64,000 nt of DNA, from the NCBI GenBank assembly GCA_039583875.1, contig CM077155.1:4638043-4702042 (forward strand). Direction: 5' to 3'. This document shows positions 22,438-34,346 of the stretch, piece by piece; the stretch's first letter is position 1, and the number at the start of each line of letters is the position of its first letter. The position numbers and the translations under genes are program-made. The notes beneath the pieces are model-generated. The model was not told where the DNA came from and ran no database searches. It saw only the letters and a list, made by a program, of their open reading frames with translations. This DNA is from Platanthera guangdongensis (taxonomy: Eukaryota; Streptophyta; Magnoliopsida; Asparagales; Orchidaceae).

Positions 22438-24757
22438 TGTAACACCCCCCATCCGTCGCATAGCATATAGCAGTAGGTCCGGCAGGTGCCCGACGCCATA
22501 TACCACAGACGGACCGGGTGGTTACTCAATGGAAACCATCCAACTAATCATAACGTCCTACACAGAGCATTCTAGCGGAAGCAGTTTAAGTTGAAATAAA
22601 GAACCCAACACCAAAGCATGAATGTCCACTAGAATAGCCAACCAGGAATGAACTACATACACTAGTACTGGCCTTAAGGCCTTACAAAAAGATTTACTTA
22701 ATGTTACATGATTTACAAACCACAGCACGCAGGCCGGTCAAACATGAATAAAGCAGTAAACACTCCAAATAGGCCCTCAAGGGCAGGCTTCGCAATTTGG
22801 GCTTTAGCCCGCTATTGACCGCTTGGTCCAGCAGTACCTGCAACAACATAACCACCGCACGGTGGCAAACAAAAAGGCAACGGTCAGCAATGCTGACCAA
22901 ATTATAACGATCCCGCCCCCAACTCAGGGCGGCAATGCTCCTTCCCTACAGTTTTATTGGCACAAGCGAGCAATATAATAATATTCATTTCATCACAGGC
23001 GTAGGCTCACACGGCCACACACCCCGTGCACTCAGGGCACATTCTCGATGAACCGGTCGATGTCACGTCAGTTAAAGCCATGGACATTCTGAACCCACCA
23101 CCGCCACTTTGACGGCCAAACATATGAGCAATTTGTCTTCCCGGCATGGGTCACGTCAATTTAAGCCATAAACCGCCGAAGACTCTCATCTATCCCAACG
23201 ACAAGTGCCATGTAACCTTAGGTCTCTTTAACCCGAACGACATAGAAATGGGTACGGTTCCATCTAACCCGTGCTCACGTCGCAACGACAATTTAAGCCA
23301 TTTGCGCAGGTCAAACTTCTCCCGAGTCCCATCTTCGTCACACAATTTCACATAACTCGGTTATGTTCAAGTTGGCTCTCAGGCCTCCATGTTGGCAAGA
23401 TCACGCATCTGCCAAGTTTTTCGGGTACACCTTAGGGTTAATCCCCAAGGCTCCCTGTTGCAATCTACCGTGTAGAAAACCCGAAAAACAACCAATAGCA
23501 CGGAGTCTTCTCCGGCATTTATGCAATGCAACATCACCGATCCAGACCAACATGTCCGGGTAGGCTTCACACATCATGCCTATGTCCGTTCTCGCTTACG
23601 GACTCAAAAAAACAGGGACTTCACATATCTACCCGAAGGAACGCCTCCAACTCACCGCAAACTCGCGAGAGCGGGCTTCCTTTGCAAAGTAAGAGAGAAA
23701 TTCATGCTCAAGAAGAGAATCGTTACCCTTGCGTTATTCTTCGGCGCCATGGAAAAATAAGCGGATGAAAAGCACTGCACTAGCTTTGCCTCCGTGTATC
23801 CGGAGTCGGCTCGCGATTTGGAGCTTCGAAGCTCCTCCAATGGCTGGATCTAGCTTCTTCTTCCTTCCTTGGCTCTCCTCTCTCTCTAAGCTTTTATAAA
23901 GATAACCACTCATGAAAAGTGAGGGTTTCTAAGTCCAATCCCGGGTATATCTCATCAGGAACAGCCCCCAGCCGTTGGATCCCAAAATAAAGAAACGAAC
24001 GGCTTTGATTCGGGACTGAAATGCCCAATCTGGATCGCACACGGCCTGGCACACGCCCGTGTCCAGGGCCGTGTGCCTCATCAACCGTCAAAATCGACTC
24101 GCCTGGAATAACACACGGGTATTGAACACGCCCGTGTTCATGCTGACACGCCCGTGTTCCACTTGACAAGGCCGTGTGGCCGGCCGTGTACCCCCATCAT
24201 TTTTACCCGAAAACAACCCGAGCACTGCACGGGTTCTAGGACACGCCCGTGTCCTTGCCCGTGTCACCTCAACACGCCTGGACCCTAGGCCGTGTATGTG
24301 GTCTCGACACTCGACACTTCGTCGAGCGAAGATCGTCGACCTGATGACACGGCCTCGGACACGCCCGTGTCCTAGGCCGTGTGCATTGTCTCGACACAAT
24401 GTCGAGACCAAAGTGTCGACTTCCCGGGATGAGTGTCGACACGGGTTGACACGCCCCTGTGACACGCCCGTGTCGCAGGCCGTGTGCCATGTCTCGACAC
24501 TTCGTCGAACGCAGAGTGTCGACTTCGCGGCTAAGTGTTGACACGGGTCGACACGCCCTGCGACACGCCTGTGTCGCAGGCCGTGTGCCTAGTCTCGACA
24601 CAATGTCGAGACCAAAGTGTCGACTTCCCGTCTGAGTGTCAACACAAGCTTGACACGCCCTGGGACACGCCCGTGTCCCAGGCCGTGTGCCTGCAGCCAG
24701 AACCCAAAACTGGCCCAAAACGTCCCCCGTCGCTCCTTTGAGTTTCAGGGCGTTACA
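22438..24757 (-). repeat. Gypsy-T LTR 2, shared between the two bodies
   Basis: It is 2,320 bp with the same ends as LTR 1. It is at once the 5' LTR of copy 1 (PBS at 22423) and the 3' LTR of copy 2 (PPT at 24758). It has a TATA-like TTTATAAAAG (minus strand, 23891-23900) and the palindrome array at 24010-24700, about 110 bp upstream of that site. No target duplication flanks it, as expected for a central LTR of a recombinant array. Confidence 0.93.
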
Positions 24758-26905
24758 ACTCTCCCCCTCTTAAAAGAATTTCGTCCACGAAATTATATAA
24801 AGGAAAGACATGTACAAACCAAAATTTGTACCTGAGCGGAACAACTCCGGATACTCGTCAAACATAGTGTGCTCTCGCTCCCAAGAGAGCTCCTCACGAC
24901 CGCAATTGTCCCACCGGACCTTGACCATCCTAATCTCTTTATTGCGTATCCGCTTGACCTCCGAATCCTCAATCCGCACAGGCTTCACCTTTGTCTTCAG
25001 CCCACTATCCACCGACACTTGATCAACTGCGATCACTTGCGTAGGCTCTTGCACCGCCTTGCGAAGCACCGAAATATGGAATACATCATGTAAACCACTA
25101 AGATCCACTGTAAGCTTCAACCGATAGGCCGCTTCACCAACTCGCTCCAGAACCTCAAACGGTCCAAGGTACCTCAGACTTAGCTTTTTCAATCGCCGCA
25201 CCCACGAGACACCCTTGAACAGCTTGATCTTTAAGCATACATAATCGCCCACAGCGAACTCCACATTCCTGTGCTTGGCATTATAGTACTTTGCTTGCCG
25301 GTCTTGAGCGATAAGCAACCTCTCCCGAATGGTTCTCACCAAAGAAGTAGCATCCTCCACTTCCGATCGCTTATATAACTTTGACTCACCCGTTTCTAAC
25401 CAAGACAACGACGTGCGACATTTTCTACCATATAGGGCCTCGAAAGGCGCCATCTGAATACTCACTTGGTAGATATTATCGTATGCGAACTCCACCAAAT
25501 AAAGGTGGTCTTCCCATTGCTTTCCAAAATCTAAGACACACATGTGGAGCATGCTTTCCATAGTTCTATTGACCATCTCGGTCTGCCCATCCGTTTGCGG
25601 TTGAAAGGCTGTGTTGAATTTTAACTTTGTTCCCAACATTTGCTGCACTAGCCTCCAATCATTGGACGTGAACCGCCCATCTCGGTCACTCACGATGCTA
25701 CGGGGCACATCGTGAAGTCGTACTATATTATCCACATATAGTTTTGCCAACGTCTCCACCGGATCATCCTTCATTTACGGAATGAAATGCGACACCTTTG
25801 TTAACTAATCTATGACCACATGGATGGCGTCGTTTCCCCTTTTTCAACCTTGGAAAACCGTGCACATAGTCCATAGAGATGTCGTCGAATTTCCACCCCG
25901 GAATAGGCAAGGACTTAAGAAAACCTCCCGCTTTTGGCACTCCGCCTTCACCAAGGCACAAGTTTGGCACTTCGCTACGCATAGCGCCACAACTTTCTTC
26001 AAACCCGGACACCAAAACAGTTTCTTTACATCGCGGTACATTTTCGTTCTCCCCGGGTGAATCGAGTACTTGGTATGGTGTGCCTCATACAACAATTCCA
26101 CCCACAAATTGCCCACACTTGAGACGCACAGACGACCGTCTTTCCAACGTAATACGTCCTCCACAACGAATTGGGAATTCGACCCATCCAGAGATTCTAC
26201 CATGAACTGCTTCATATGGACATCCATATCCAAAGCCTGCCGAATCCGATCAGCCAGGTCATATTGGACTTCAGTCCAATTCATTACTGCTTCAGCACTT
26301 GATTGCCTATCCACACGAACACTCTCCAACGCCTCCAACTCCCGCACCAACCGCTCATCATGCGTCGATAGCCAATTGGCTTGAGCTGGGGCTCGACGAC
26401 TCAACGCGTCTGCAACCGTATTGCCTTTACCAGGCACGTAGTGGATCTTGAATGTATAGTCTCCCAAGAACTCCATCAATCTATGCTGCCACATTTTCAG
26501 CTCCTTCTGATTAATCAGATACTTCACGCTCTTGTGACCGGCGTAGAGGTCCATTTTCACACCGTACAAAATTATGCTTCCACAGCTTCAAGGTAAAACT
26601 CACGGCCACTAACAACAAGTCATGGACCAGATAGTTCCTCTCGTGCACTTTTGGCTGTCTCGTGCCATAAGCTATTACACTTCCGTGTTGTAGTAGCACG
26701 CAACCCAAACCGTTGCCTGAAGCATCGCTATTAAATCCCATAGCCTTCGGTTCCACTCGGCGAAGTCAGCACAGGCGGCGTGGTCAATCGACATTACACC
26801 TCCTCAAAAGCTCGCGCGCACTTTGGCGTCCAAAAGAACTTCTGCTCCTTCCTCGTCAAAGTAGTGAGGGGTAACACTATCCGCGAGAAGTTCTCTACGA
26901 AGCGC
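24758..26905 (-). pseudogene. Gypsy-T copy 2 pol, part 2: RNase H and integrase
   Basis: The long minus-strand frame 25774-24770 (334 codons) holds the integrase core from KDDPVETLAKLYV through IVSDRDGRFT and QTDGQTEMVNR to the tail VRWDNCGREELSWERE. Upstream it carries the same stop before LTK and the same frameshift in the KKGK stretch as copy 1. The HHCC region and RNase H lie at 26569-25844 (HKSVKYL, VADALSRR, HHTKYSIHPG, CVAKCQTC). The RNase H start is at 26756-26511. Copia-C interrupts the gene at 26906 and the rest is at 39705. Confidence 0.92.
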
Positions 26906-27277
26906 TGTTAGAAAGTAGCGAAAAAGAGAGAACCAGCAAATAAACTTTTGAATAATTGAAATTTTATTATCCAAAAAAGATATCTATTACAAAGGTATGC
27001 CCTCCCTTATATAGAATGGAGGAGAGATGAGAGAATACAAATAAGAGATGTGGGACTAAAAATTACAGGACTAAGCGGACTATACAAGACAAACCGCACA
27101 AACCGTGCGGTTAGACAGCAGGGCTAACCGCACGGCTACAACCAGAGAGGAAGCGAGACTGCCAGGGTAGACGGCCAGACCGCCCGGTCTCCAAGCCGGC
27201 TGAGACAGACCTCCAAACCACGCGGTCTTCAACCCGCCAATACAAACCGCCAGGCCGCCCGGTCACCAACTTCAACA
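26906..27277 (-). repeat. Copia-C 3' LTR
   Basis: It is 372 bp and is followed at 27278 by CTCCCCCTCAAG, the PPT on the minus strand. It contains a 12-bp-arm hairpin (27103-27135) and a TATA-like CTATATAAGG (minus strand, about 27005-27014). It lacks the 25-bp duplication of the 5' LTR. Confidence 0.93.
27103..27135. repeat. Perfect 12-bp inverted repeat in the Copia-C LTR
   Basis: Arms CCGTGCGGTTAG (27103-27114) and CTAACCGCACGG (27124-27135) surround a 9-nt loop. On the minus strand the hairpin lies about 90 bp upstream of the TATA box. In the 5' LTR the second part is tandemly duplicated (39505-39560). Confidence 0.9.
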
Positions 27278-27284
27278 CTCCCCC

Positions 27285-30200
27285 TCAAGCTGGAGCATAT
27301 ATATCGATCATGCCCAGCTTGTCGCAGATGTGTAAAAAGGAAGCGGACACCGGCTTGGTGAAGACATCTGCCAACTCGTTGTCGGACGTGACAAATGGAG
27401 TGCAAATCTGTTTCTTCAATATTTCTTCCCGAATAAAATGACAGTCGACTTCTATGTGTTTTGTTCTCTCATGAAAGACCGGATTTTTGGAAATATGTAT
27501 TGCGGCCTTATTGTCACAGAACATAGGAAGAGGATAGTTGTAAACCTCTCCTAAGTCAAGCATGAGAGCCCTCAACCACTTCAACTTACATGTAGTCGAT
27601 GCCATGCTACGATATTCCGCCTCTGCACTAGACCTGGAAACGACAGACTGTTTCTTGCTCTTCCAACTCACAAGATTGCCTCCAACAAATGTGCAGAAAC
27701 CTGAAGTCGATTTGCGGTCCCCTTTGTCATCCGCATAGCTTGAATCAGAGTAAGCTTCAACCCTTAGGTGACCATTCTTCTGAAATAGGAGTCCTTTCCC
27801 TGGAGCAGCTTTAATATACTCTAATATCCTCAGAGCAGATTGTAGATGACACTCCCTCGGAGCTTGCATGAACTGGCTCACCTTGCCAACAACATAAGAG
27901 ATGTCGGGTCTGGTTACCGTGAGATATATGAGCTTGCCCACCAGACGCCAGTATCTCGTAAGATCAGAGAGAAGAGGTGAGTCATCTGTCCAAGTTTTGT
28001 CTTCTCCAGCAGCCATAGGACAACGTGCAGGTTTAACACCAGTGAGTCCTGCCTCCTTTAAAAGATCAAGAGCATACTTCTGTTGTGAAAGGACCATGGA
28101 GTTGGGCTTTCTAGAGATTTCAATCCCCAGAAAGTATTTCGGGGAGCCCATATCCTTTGTAACCAGATGTTGACGAAGGTGTTTCTTGGTCATCAATACC
28201 CCATCCTGGTCATCGCCAGTAAGAAGAATGTCATCAACATAAACCGCAAGAACAACAAGACCAGAGGCGGTTTTCCGAACAAACAAGGAGTGATCTGCTG
28301 AGCTTCGTGTAAAACCAATGGCTGCAACAATGCCACTGAACTTGTCAAACCAGGCACGAGGACTCTGCTTGAGGCCATAGATAGCCTTCCTTAGCCGGCA
28401 TACCCGTGTCTCCCCCTGAGCAACATACCCAGGAGGTTGCTCCATATAAACATCTTCCTGCAGATCACCATAGAGGAAGGCATTCTTAACATCTAGCTGC
28501 GAGATGGGCCAATCCCTGTTGACAGCCACAGAGAGAAGAACCCGAATAGTGCTGAGGCGAGCCACGGGAGAGAAAGTGTCAAAGTAATCAATCCCATAAG
28601 TTTGGGTAAAACCCTTGGCAACCAGGCGAGCCTTATAACGATCCACACTGCCATCCGGGAGAAACTTCACCACGAAGACCCAGCGACAACCAACAACATC
28701 TGTGCCGAAAGGAGGCAGAACAAGGGTCCAGGTACCCCGTTCAGTGAGAGTAGCAATCTCCTCATCCATGGCAACTTTCCAGTGAGGAATAGTAAGGGCC
28801 TCCTGGTAGGAACGGGGGGTGGCAGTGGCCGAGATAGCCAGGGCAAAAGCTCGGCAAGCAGGGGTAAGACGATCGTAGGAAACAACTGCAGCAAGCGGAT
28901 GGTGGGTACATGCCCGAACCCCTTTGCGAAGAGCAATCGGGAGATCCAGGTCAGCAGGTGCCTCAGTATCCAGAGTATCCGTGGTGGAGAGAGCTGGCCC
29001 GGGAGTAGAGAGATGGCAGCGGAGTGGAGGGAGAAAGCGGAGTAGAGGGTGGAGATGAGGAGGATGGGGAAGACGGTGGAGTGGGTGGAGAGGGTGGAAT
29101 ATCAGTGGGAGCAGAGGGAATGGATGGGTTGGTAGGAGAAGTAGGAGCAGGAGGAGTACAAGAGGAAGCGGGAGAGAAGTTAGATGCATTGGCAAAGAAG
29201 GTGACATCCGCAGAGACAAATTGCTTGCGGGTAACAGGGTCAAAGCAACAATATCCTTTCTGAGTGGGAGAGTAGCCCAGAAAGACACATTTGGTGGCAC
29301 GTGGTGAGAGTTTATCACGGGTGGCAGCGGGAGAGTGCACAAAAGCGGTGCACCCAAAGATGTGCAGAGGAAGAGGAAAGGGATCCTTGTCCGGATAAAG
29401 AATGGAGAAGGGGGTAGCACCATGGAGAATGGTGGAGGGAAGGCGATTGATGAGATTATAGGAGAGGAGGACAGCATAGCCCCAATAGGAGCGAGGAACA
29501 TGCATTTGAGTCATCATAGTGCGAGCGACATTAAGGAGGTGACGGTTTTTGCGTTCCGCCACCCCATTTTGTTGTGAGGTGTAGACACAGCTGGTTTGAC
29601 GAATAACACCATGGTGAGTACAAAAGGAGGAGAAGTCGTGGCTAAGATACTCCTTAGCATTGTCAGAACGAAGGAGTTTAATAGACGTAACAAACTTAGT
29701 TTTAACCATAGAATAAAAGGAGGTCCAAACAGAGAACAACTCGGAGCGATCTTTGAGAAGATATACCCACGTACATCGAGAGAAATCATCAATGAAGGTG
29801 ACAAAATAGGAACTACCCCGACCGATGGTGAGGTTCGGAGCGGGACCCCATATGTCAGAGTGAACGAGGTCTAACAGATGGGAAGAGCCCCGACTTTGCG
29901 TTGGTGGGAAGGAGGAGCGGTGATGTTTGCCAAGTTGACATGCATCACAGTTTAGAGGAGGATGATGAGGAGGGAGGTGCGGCAGGAGCTGTCGTAGAAT
30001 TCGGGGAGGAGCATGTCCAAGGCAAAGATGCCATTGGAGAATATCTGTAGAGGAGGAGGAGAAGGCGGATAGAGCAGAAATGTTGTCGAGGAAGTAGAGG
30101 CCACGACTCTCAGTCCCGGTAGCAATCGTCCGTTGGGAGTCCGGATCCTGAAAAGCACAAGAGGTAGGGGTGAATGTGACAGAACACCGTAGTTGCTTGC

Positions 30201-30421
30201 ATAAAGAAGTAACCGATAATAAATTGCACAGAAACTTGGGCACATAGAGGGTATCAGCCAAGCAGAGAGATGGAGTGACTTGAACCATGCCCGTCCCATG
30301 GACCGGGGAGGGAGATCCATCAGCAACAATGATCGGGGGCAACTGAGCCTGTGTGTCAAGAAGAGAGAAATATTAAGGGTTGCCTGTCATATGATTTGTT
30401 GCACCAGAGTCGATGAGCCAT
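27285..30421 (-). pseudogene. Copia-C pol: protease remnant, integrase, RT, RNase H
   Basis: From 30421 the frame reads WLIDSGATNHMTG (protease active-site DSG) with a stop just before it and another soon after. The frame 30342-28963 holds GAG-pre-integrase (CHLGHAP-like) and integrase: LVHSDIWGPAP, LLRSDNAKEYLSHDF and SQQNGVAERKNR give the D, D and E residues. A frameshift in the proline-rich spacer near 29000-29100 leads into 29000-27285. That part has RT (WRWVFVV-like, QLDVKNAFLYGDL, AIYGLKQSPRAWF, catalytic VYVDDILLTG) and RNase H (YADDKGDRKSTSGF, SSAEAEYRSMA, NELADVFTKPV). Only a few lesions are present, so it is relatively young. Confidence 0.9.
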
Positions 30422-30612
30422 CATCCGCGAGTCACAACATGAGCACTACTAGAAGAGGTGACCACGGAGGCGGACAGGCTGGAGGAGAGGAAAGCCATGG
30501 AAGCAAGAGAGGAGCAAACCGCGATGAGAGGAACAAGCCGCGAGAAGAGAAAAGAGCACCAAGCCGAGCGACCAGAAACTTCCAGCTTGGGAGCCATTAG
30601 GGTTTTGAGAAT
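30422..30612 (-). other. Copia-C leader remainder; gag missing
   Basis: The minus strand repeats the CGCGGCTTG-type words of the Copia-C leader (38518-39290) and runs straight into the protease remnant, so gag is absent. It opens with a Met at 30598 and 58 codons of hydrophobic, Ser-rich sequence (MAPKLEVSG..) before a stop at the protease. I do not regard this as a proven gene. The motif AAACCCTAATGG at the Met is like plant leader sequences. Confidence 0.6.
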
Positions 30613-31108
30613 TAGTCTTGAGATGAGAGAAATGTCGACACAAGAGTTTAGGTCTCGAAACTTTGAAAGCGTGTCGACAATCAAAGACAGAACCCTATTT
30701 ATACCTTTCTTGTTTGAAGACGAACAGGCGGGATGAATTTCTAATGATGTGTCGACACTGTCAATAAGTGTCGACACTGACTTATAATGTCTCGACACTC
30801 ATGTGTCGACACAAATTTAGTCAACAGATTTTATGTGTCGACACTTGGTTAAGTGTCGACACCACTATACTCGACATGTGTCGAGACTTTACTTAGAAAA
30901 ATTCTGAGTAAAACTTAAGTGTCGACACTTTATTGGATGTGTCGACACCTACTCGACATGTGTCGACACTAACATTCTGAAGTGTCGACACTAACTTCCT
31001 AGATGTGTCGACACCATTTTCCTGAAGTGTCGACACTTACTATTCTGTGTCGACATAGACTTGTCTATGTGTCGACACCTTTTTACTTAGCCAATTTTTG
31101 TTCTGTAT
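30613..31108 (-). promoter_or_regulatory. LTR-like segment with TGTCGACA palindromes and a TATA box, at the 3' end of Sire-3
   Basis: About 14 copies of TGTCGACA lie between 30633 and 31085, followed on the minus strand by TATAAATA at 30696-30703. The order array, TATA box, leader resembles the U3 of Sire-3's own 5' LTR (array 37500-38375, TATA box 37355). Outside the palindromes the two are not obviously alike. The expected PPT, the first 130 or so bases of the LTR and its TGAAAG end are missing. I read it as a truncated or recombined 3' LTR. No target duplication could be found. Confidence 0.55.
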
Positions 31109-31110
31109 AC

Positions 31111-33105
31111 TTAGTCTAAATTTATCATACCTAGTTCAATTTTGAACCTATTAAACTTAGCTTCTTCTAAGGGCTTAGTAAACATATCAGCTATCTGATT
31201 ATCTGTTTTAACATATTCAAGTGCAATATCATTTCTTTCTACATGCTCCCTAAGAAAGTGATATTTTATCTCAATATGTTTAGTTCTACTATGTGATACA
31301 GGGTTATTAGCTATGGAAATAGCACTTGTAGAATCACAATAAAGTGGAGTTCTACTTACCTGACATCCATAGTCTTCTAGCTGATGTTGAATCCACAGAA
31401 GTTGAGCACAGCAACTTCCTGCAGCTACATATTCTGACTCAGCTGTGGAGATGGCCACACTGGTTTGCTTCTTACTACTCCATGAAATGAGTCTTCCACC
31501 TAGGAATTGACAGGATCCAGTTGTGCTTTTTCTATCTTCTTTGCATCCTGCAAAGTCTGCATCTGAATAGCCTGTTAGATCAAAATCTCCATTCCTAGGG
31601 TACCAGAGGCCTAGATAAGGTGTGCCCTTTAGATATCTCAAGATTCTCTTGACTGCAGTCAAGTGAGATTCTTTGGGGCAGGCTTGATACCTGGCACAAA
31701 CACATGTAGCATACATAATGTCAGGTCTACTTGCAGTCAAGTATAGTAGGGAGCCAACTATCCCTCTATACAAGGTTTCATCCACAGGTTTCCCTGCATC
31801 ATCCTTGCTTAGAGACATACTTGACCCCATAGGAGTCTTCATGGTACTGGAGGAATCCATACCATATTTCCTTATGAGTTCTAGGGTGAACTTTGACTGA
31901 CATATGGACAAGCCACTTTCAGTCTGTTTAACTTGGAGACCCAAGAAAAACTTCAGTTCTCCCATACTACTCATTTCAAATTGACTTTGCATAAGCTTTG
32001 CAAACTTTTTGCAAAGGCTACTTTCAGTAGACCCAAATATAATGTCATCTACATATATTTGGACAAGTATTACTTTGCCTCTAGATTCCCTAAGGAATAG
32101 AGTCTTATCTATTTTCCCCCTTGTGAACTTGTTCTCAATGAGGAAACTAGATAGGGTTTCATACCAAGCTCTAGGAGCTTGCTTTAACCCATACAATGCT
32201 TTCCTAAGTCTATAGACATAATGTGGAAGAGTAGGATCAACAAAACCTGAAGGCTGCTCCACATATACTTCTTCTTTTAAATTACCATTAAGGAATGCTG
32301 ACTTCACATCCATTTGGTATACTTTGAATCCTTGGTAGGTTGCATAGGCCAAGAACATCCTGATGGCTTCCAGTCTGGCTACTGGAGCAAAGGTTTGATC
32401 AAAATCAATACCTTCTTCTTGCCTATATCCTTTTGCAACCAGTCTTGCCTTATTCTTAATGATGACTCCTTGTTCATCTAACTTGTTTCTGTAGATCCAC
32501 TTTGTTCCTATCACATTGTGATCTTTAGGCTTAGGAACTAAGTCCCAAACCTTGCACCTCTTGAACTGGTTTAGCTCTTCCTGCATAGCTTCAGTCCACT
32601 GTGGATCTTGTATTGCTTCTTCAAATTTCTTTGGTTCTATTTGAGACAGAAAACTTGAATATACTGCAGCATTCTGATTTCTGCTCCTTGTCTGAACACC
32701 TTGTCTTGGATCTCCAATGATCAGCTCCACTGGATGATCTCTTAGATGCCTGTTGGCTGGAGGCATCCTTACTTCTGGTTGTACTTCTTCAGCATCTTCA
32801 TCATGCTGAGTTCCTTGAACTTCTTCAGCTCCTGGTACATGTAGTTCTCCCCCTGGACATAAGCCATCTTCTTCTACTTGCTGTCTTGCAGCAGGTACAT
32901 CTTCCATGGTTAGCTTGTCCATCTTCTTAGAAAGACCTGTGGGGCTGCACACACTACTAGACAACTCATTGTTAATAAGAAGTGTCTCATCAAAAACTAC
33001 ATGCACAGACTCCTCTACAACTTGTGTAGTCAAGTTGTAGACTCTATAAGCCTTACTATTACTGCTGTACCTCAACAAACACTCCCTCTTGGGATTTGGC
33101 AGCAA
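31111..33105 (-). CDS. Sire-3 pol, second part: reverse transcriptase-RNase H
   Basis: This open frame of 664 codons starts within the integrase tail ([11 protein letters not shown]) and continues through an acidic linker. RT motifs are [40 protein letters not shown] and the catalytic [11 protein letters not shown]. RNase H follows: [47 protein letters not shown] and IADMFTKPL, ending GMINLD. All catalytic Asp residues I can check are present. It overlaps the preceding frame by 47 bases in another phase. One frameshift near 33085 therefore separates it from protease-integrase, and it would not be made as a normal polyprotein unless frames shift. Confidence 0.92.
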   Translation of the reverse strand: MLPNPKRECLLRYSSNSKAYRVYNLTTQVVEESVHVVFDETLLINNELSSSVCSPTGLSKKMDKLTMEDVPAARQQVEEDGLCPGGELHVPGAEEVQGTQHDEDAEEVQPEVRMPPANRHLRDHPVELIIGDPRQGVQTRSRNQNAAVYSSFLSQIEPKKFEEAIQDPQWTEAMQEELNQFKRCKVWDLVPKPKDHNVIGTKWIYRNKLDEQGVIIKNKARLVAKGYRQEEGIDFDQTFAPVARLEAIRMFLAYATYQGFKVYQMDVKSAFLNGNLKEEVYVEQPSGFVDPTLPHYVYRLRKALYGLKQAPRAWYETLSSFLIENKFTRGKIDKTLFLRESRGKVILVQIYVDDIIFGSTESSLCKKFAKLMQSQFEMSSMGELKFFLGLQVKQTESGLSICQSKFTLELIRKYGMDSSSTMKTPMGSSMSLSKDDAGKPVDETLYRGIVGSLLYLTASRPDIMYATCVCARYQACPKESHLTAVKRILRYLKGTPYLGLWYPRNGDFDLTGYSDADFAGCKEDRKSTTGSCQFLGGRLISWSSKKQTSVAISTAESEYVAAGSCCAQLLWIQHQLEDYGCQVSRTPLYCDSTSAISIANNPVSHSRTKHIEIKYHFLREHVERNDIALEYVKTDNQIADMFTKPLEEAKFNRFKIELGMINLD

Positions 33106-34279
33106 ACTTAGTTAAGTAAGACTTCCCATTGTTAAGTATGAAGCATTTACAACCAAAAATCCTGAAATAGGATAGATTTGGTTTCCTGCCTTTCACTACT
33201 TCATAGGGGGTCTTGTTTAACCTTTTAGTGATGGTAGCCCTATTTATCACATGGCATGCAGTGTTTACTGCTTCAGCCCAGAAATATTCTGGCAGTGATG
33301 AATCACTTAATAGGGTTCTACCAGCCTCTATCAAGGTTCTATTTTTCCTTTCAGCAATGCCATTTTGCTGAGGTGTTCTAGGTGAAGAGAATTCTTGAAA
33401 TATCCCATAGTCTTCACATAATTTTGTCATGCTTTCAGATTGAAACTCTGTACCATGGTCACTTCTAATTTTGACCACTGTACAGTTCAATTCATTCTGA
33501 ATTTGCCTAACAAAACTGTGGAAGACACTAGGTGTTTCAGATTTCTGCTTTAAGAAGAACACCCAGGAAAACCTTGAGTAGTCATCAACAACTACAAAGG
33601 TGTAGACCTTCCTACCTAAGCTGTGAACTGGCATTGGACCAAATAGATCCATATGCAAGAGGTATAAACACCTCACAGCATCCTTGTTGTCAATGCTTCT
33701 AAAGGTGGATTTAGTCTGCTTGCCCTTTTGACAAGCTGAGCAAATGCCATCTTTGACACACTTAACTTGAGGACCATTCCTCACTAACTCTTTACTAAAG
33801 AGTTTGCCAATAGTCTTGTAATTAAGATGAGCAAGCCTCTTGTGCCACTTGACACATTGAGAGACTGTCTCATCAGCTACAAGACAAACTGGAGAACTAT
33901 TGTTCTCAACCATAATGTCTAAACAATAGACATTTCTCTTCCTATAACCTGTCAAAATGATCTTTTGATCACTTGACCTCTTGATATGACAACCATTTTT
34001 AACAAATGAGATGTCATACCCTACATCACTTAATTGACTTATACTAATGAGGTTATGTTTCAAACCTTTAACATAAGCCACTTGAGTAATGGTAACAAGG
34101 TTAGAAGAAATGTTACCAAACCCTTTGATGATTCCTTTTTCAGAACCACCAAAGGTCACCTTTGGACCATTTTTGATTGGGATGTAGTCCTTCAGTAGTC
34201 CCCTAGTTCCAGTCATGTGTCTGGAACATCCACTATCCAAGTACCATGTAGGGGTATGGCCACTTGGATTTTCCTGCAA
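33059..34279 (-). CDS. Sire-3 pol, first part: protease and integrase
   Basis: The frame of 406 codons begins near [10 protein letters not shown]. It has the retroviral aspartic protease motif at residues 12-24 ([13 protein letters not shown]). The pre-integrase zinc region follows ([24 protein letters not shown]), then the integrase core with [22 protein letters not shown] and [12 protein letters not shown] giving D, D, E. The conserved [10 protein letters not shown] and FGCKCFIL come next. The frame ends at 33059 just after EGVF, where the next frame takes over. The upstream junction to gag has stops and a TTTTGCAG/G sequence at about 34270, so the true pol start is uncertain. Confidence 0.92.
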   Translation of the reverse strand: MQENPSGHTPTWYLDSGCSRHMTGTRGLLKDYIPIKNGPKVTFGGSEKGIIKGFGNISSNLVTITQVAYVKGLKHNLISISQLSDVGYDISFVKNGCHIKRSSDQKIILTGYRKRNVYCLDIMVENNSSPVCLVADETVSQCVKWHKRLAHLNYKTIGKLFSKELVRNGPQVKCVKDGICSACQKGKQTKSTFRSIDNKDAVRCLYLLHMDLFGPMPVHSLGRKVYTFVVVDDYSRFSWVFFLKQKSETPSVFHSFVRQIQNELNCTVVKIRSDHGTEFQSESMTKLCEDYGIFQEFSSPRTPQQNGIAERKNRTLIEAGRTLLSDSSLPEYFWAEAVNTACHVINRATITKRLNKTPYEVVKGRKPNLSYFRIFGCKCFILNNGKSYLTKFAAKSQEGVFVEVQQ

Positions 34280-34346
34280 AACAAATTAATGAACCTTAGA
34301 ACCCAATGGTTTAAACTTGGGTCCTTGGTAACTGTTAGCTTGCAAC

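Noticed and set aside
30422..30600. MAPKLEVSG frame as a host secreted protein
   Set aside because: It is 58 codons, made partly of Copia-C leader words, and leads directly into a stop and the Copia-C protease remnant.
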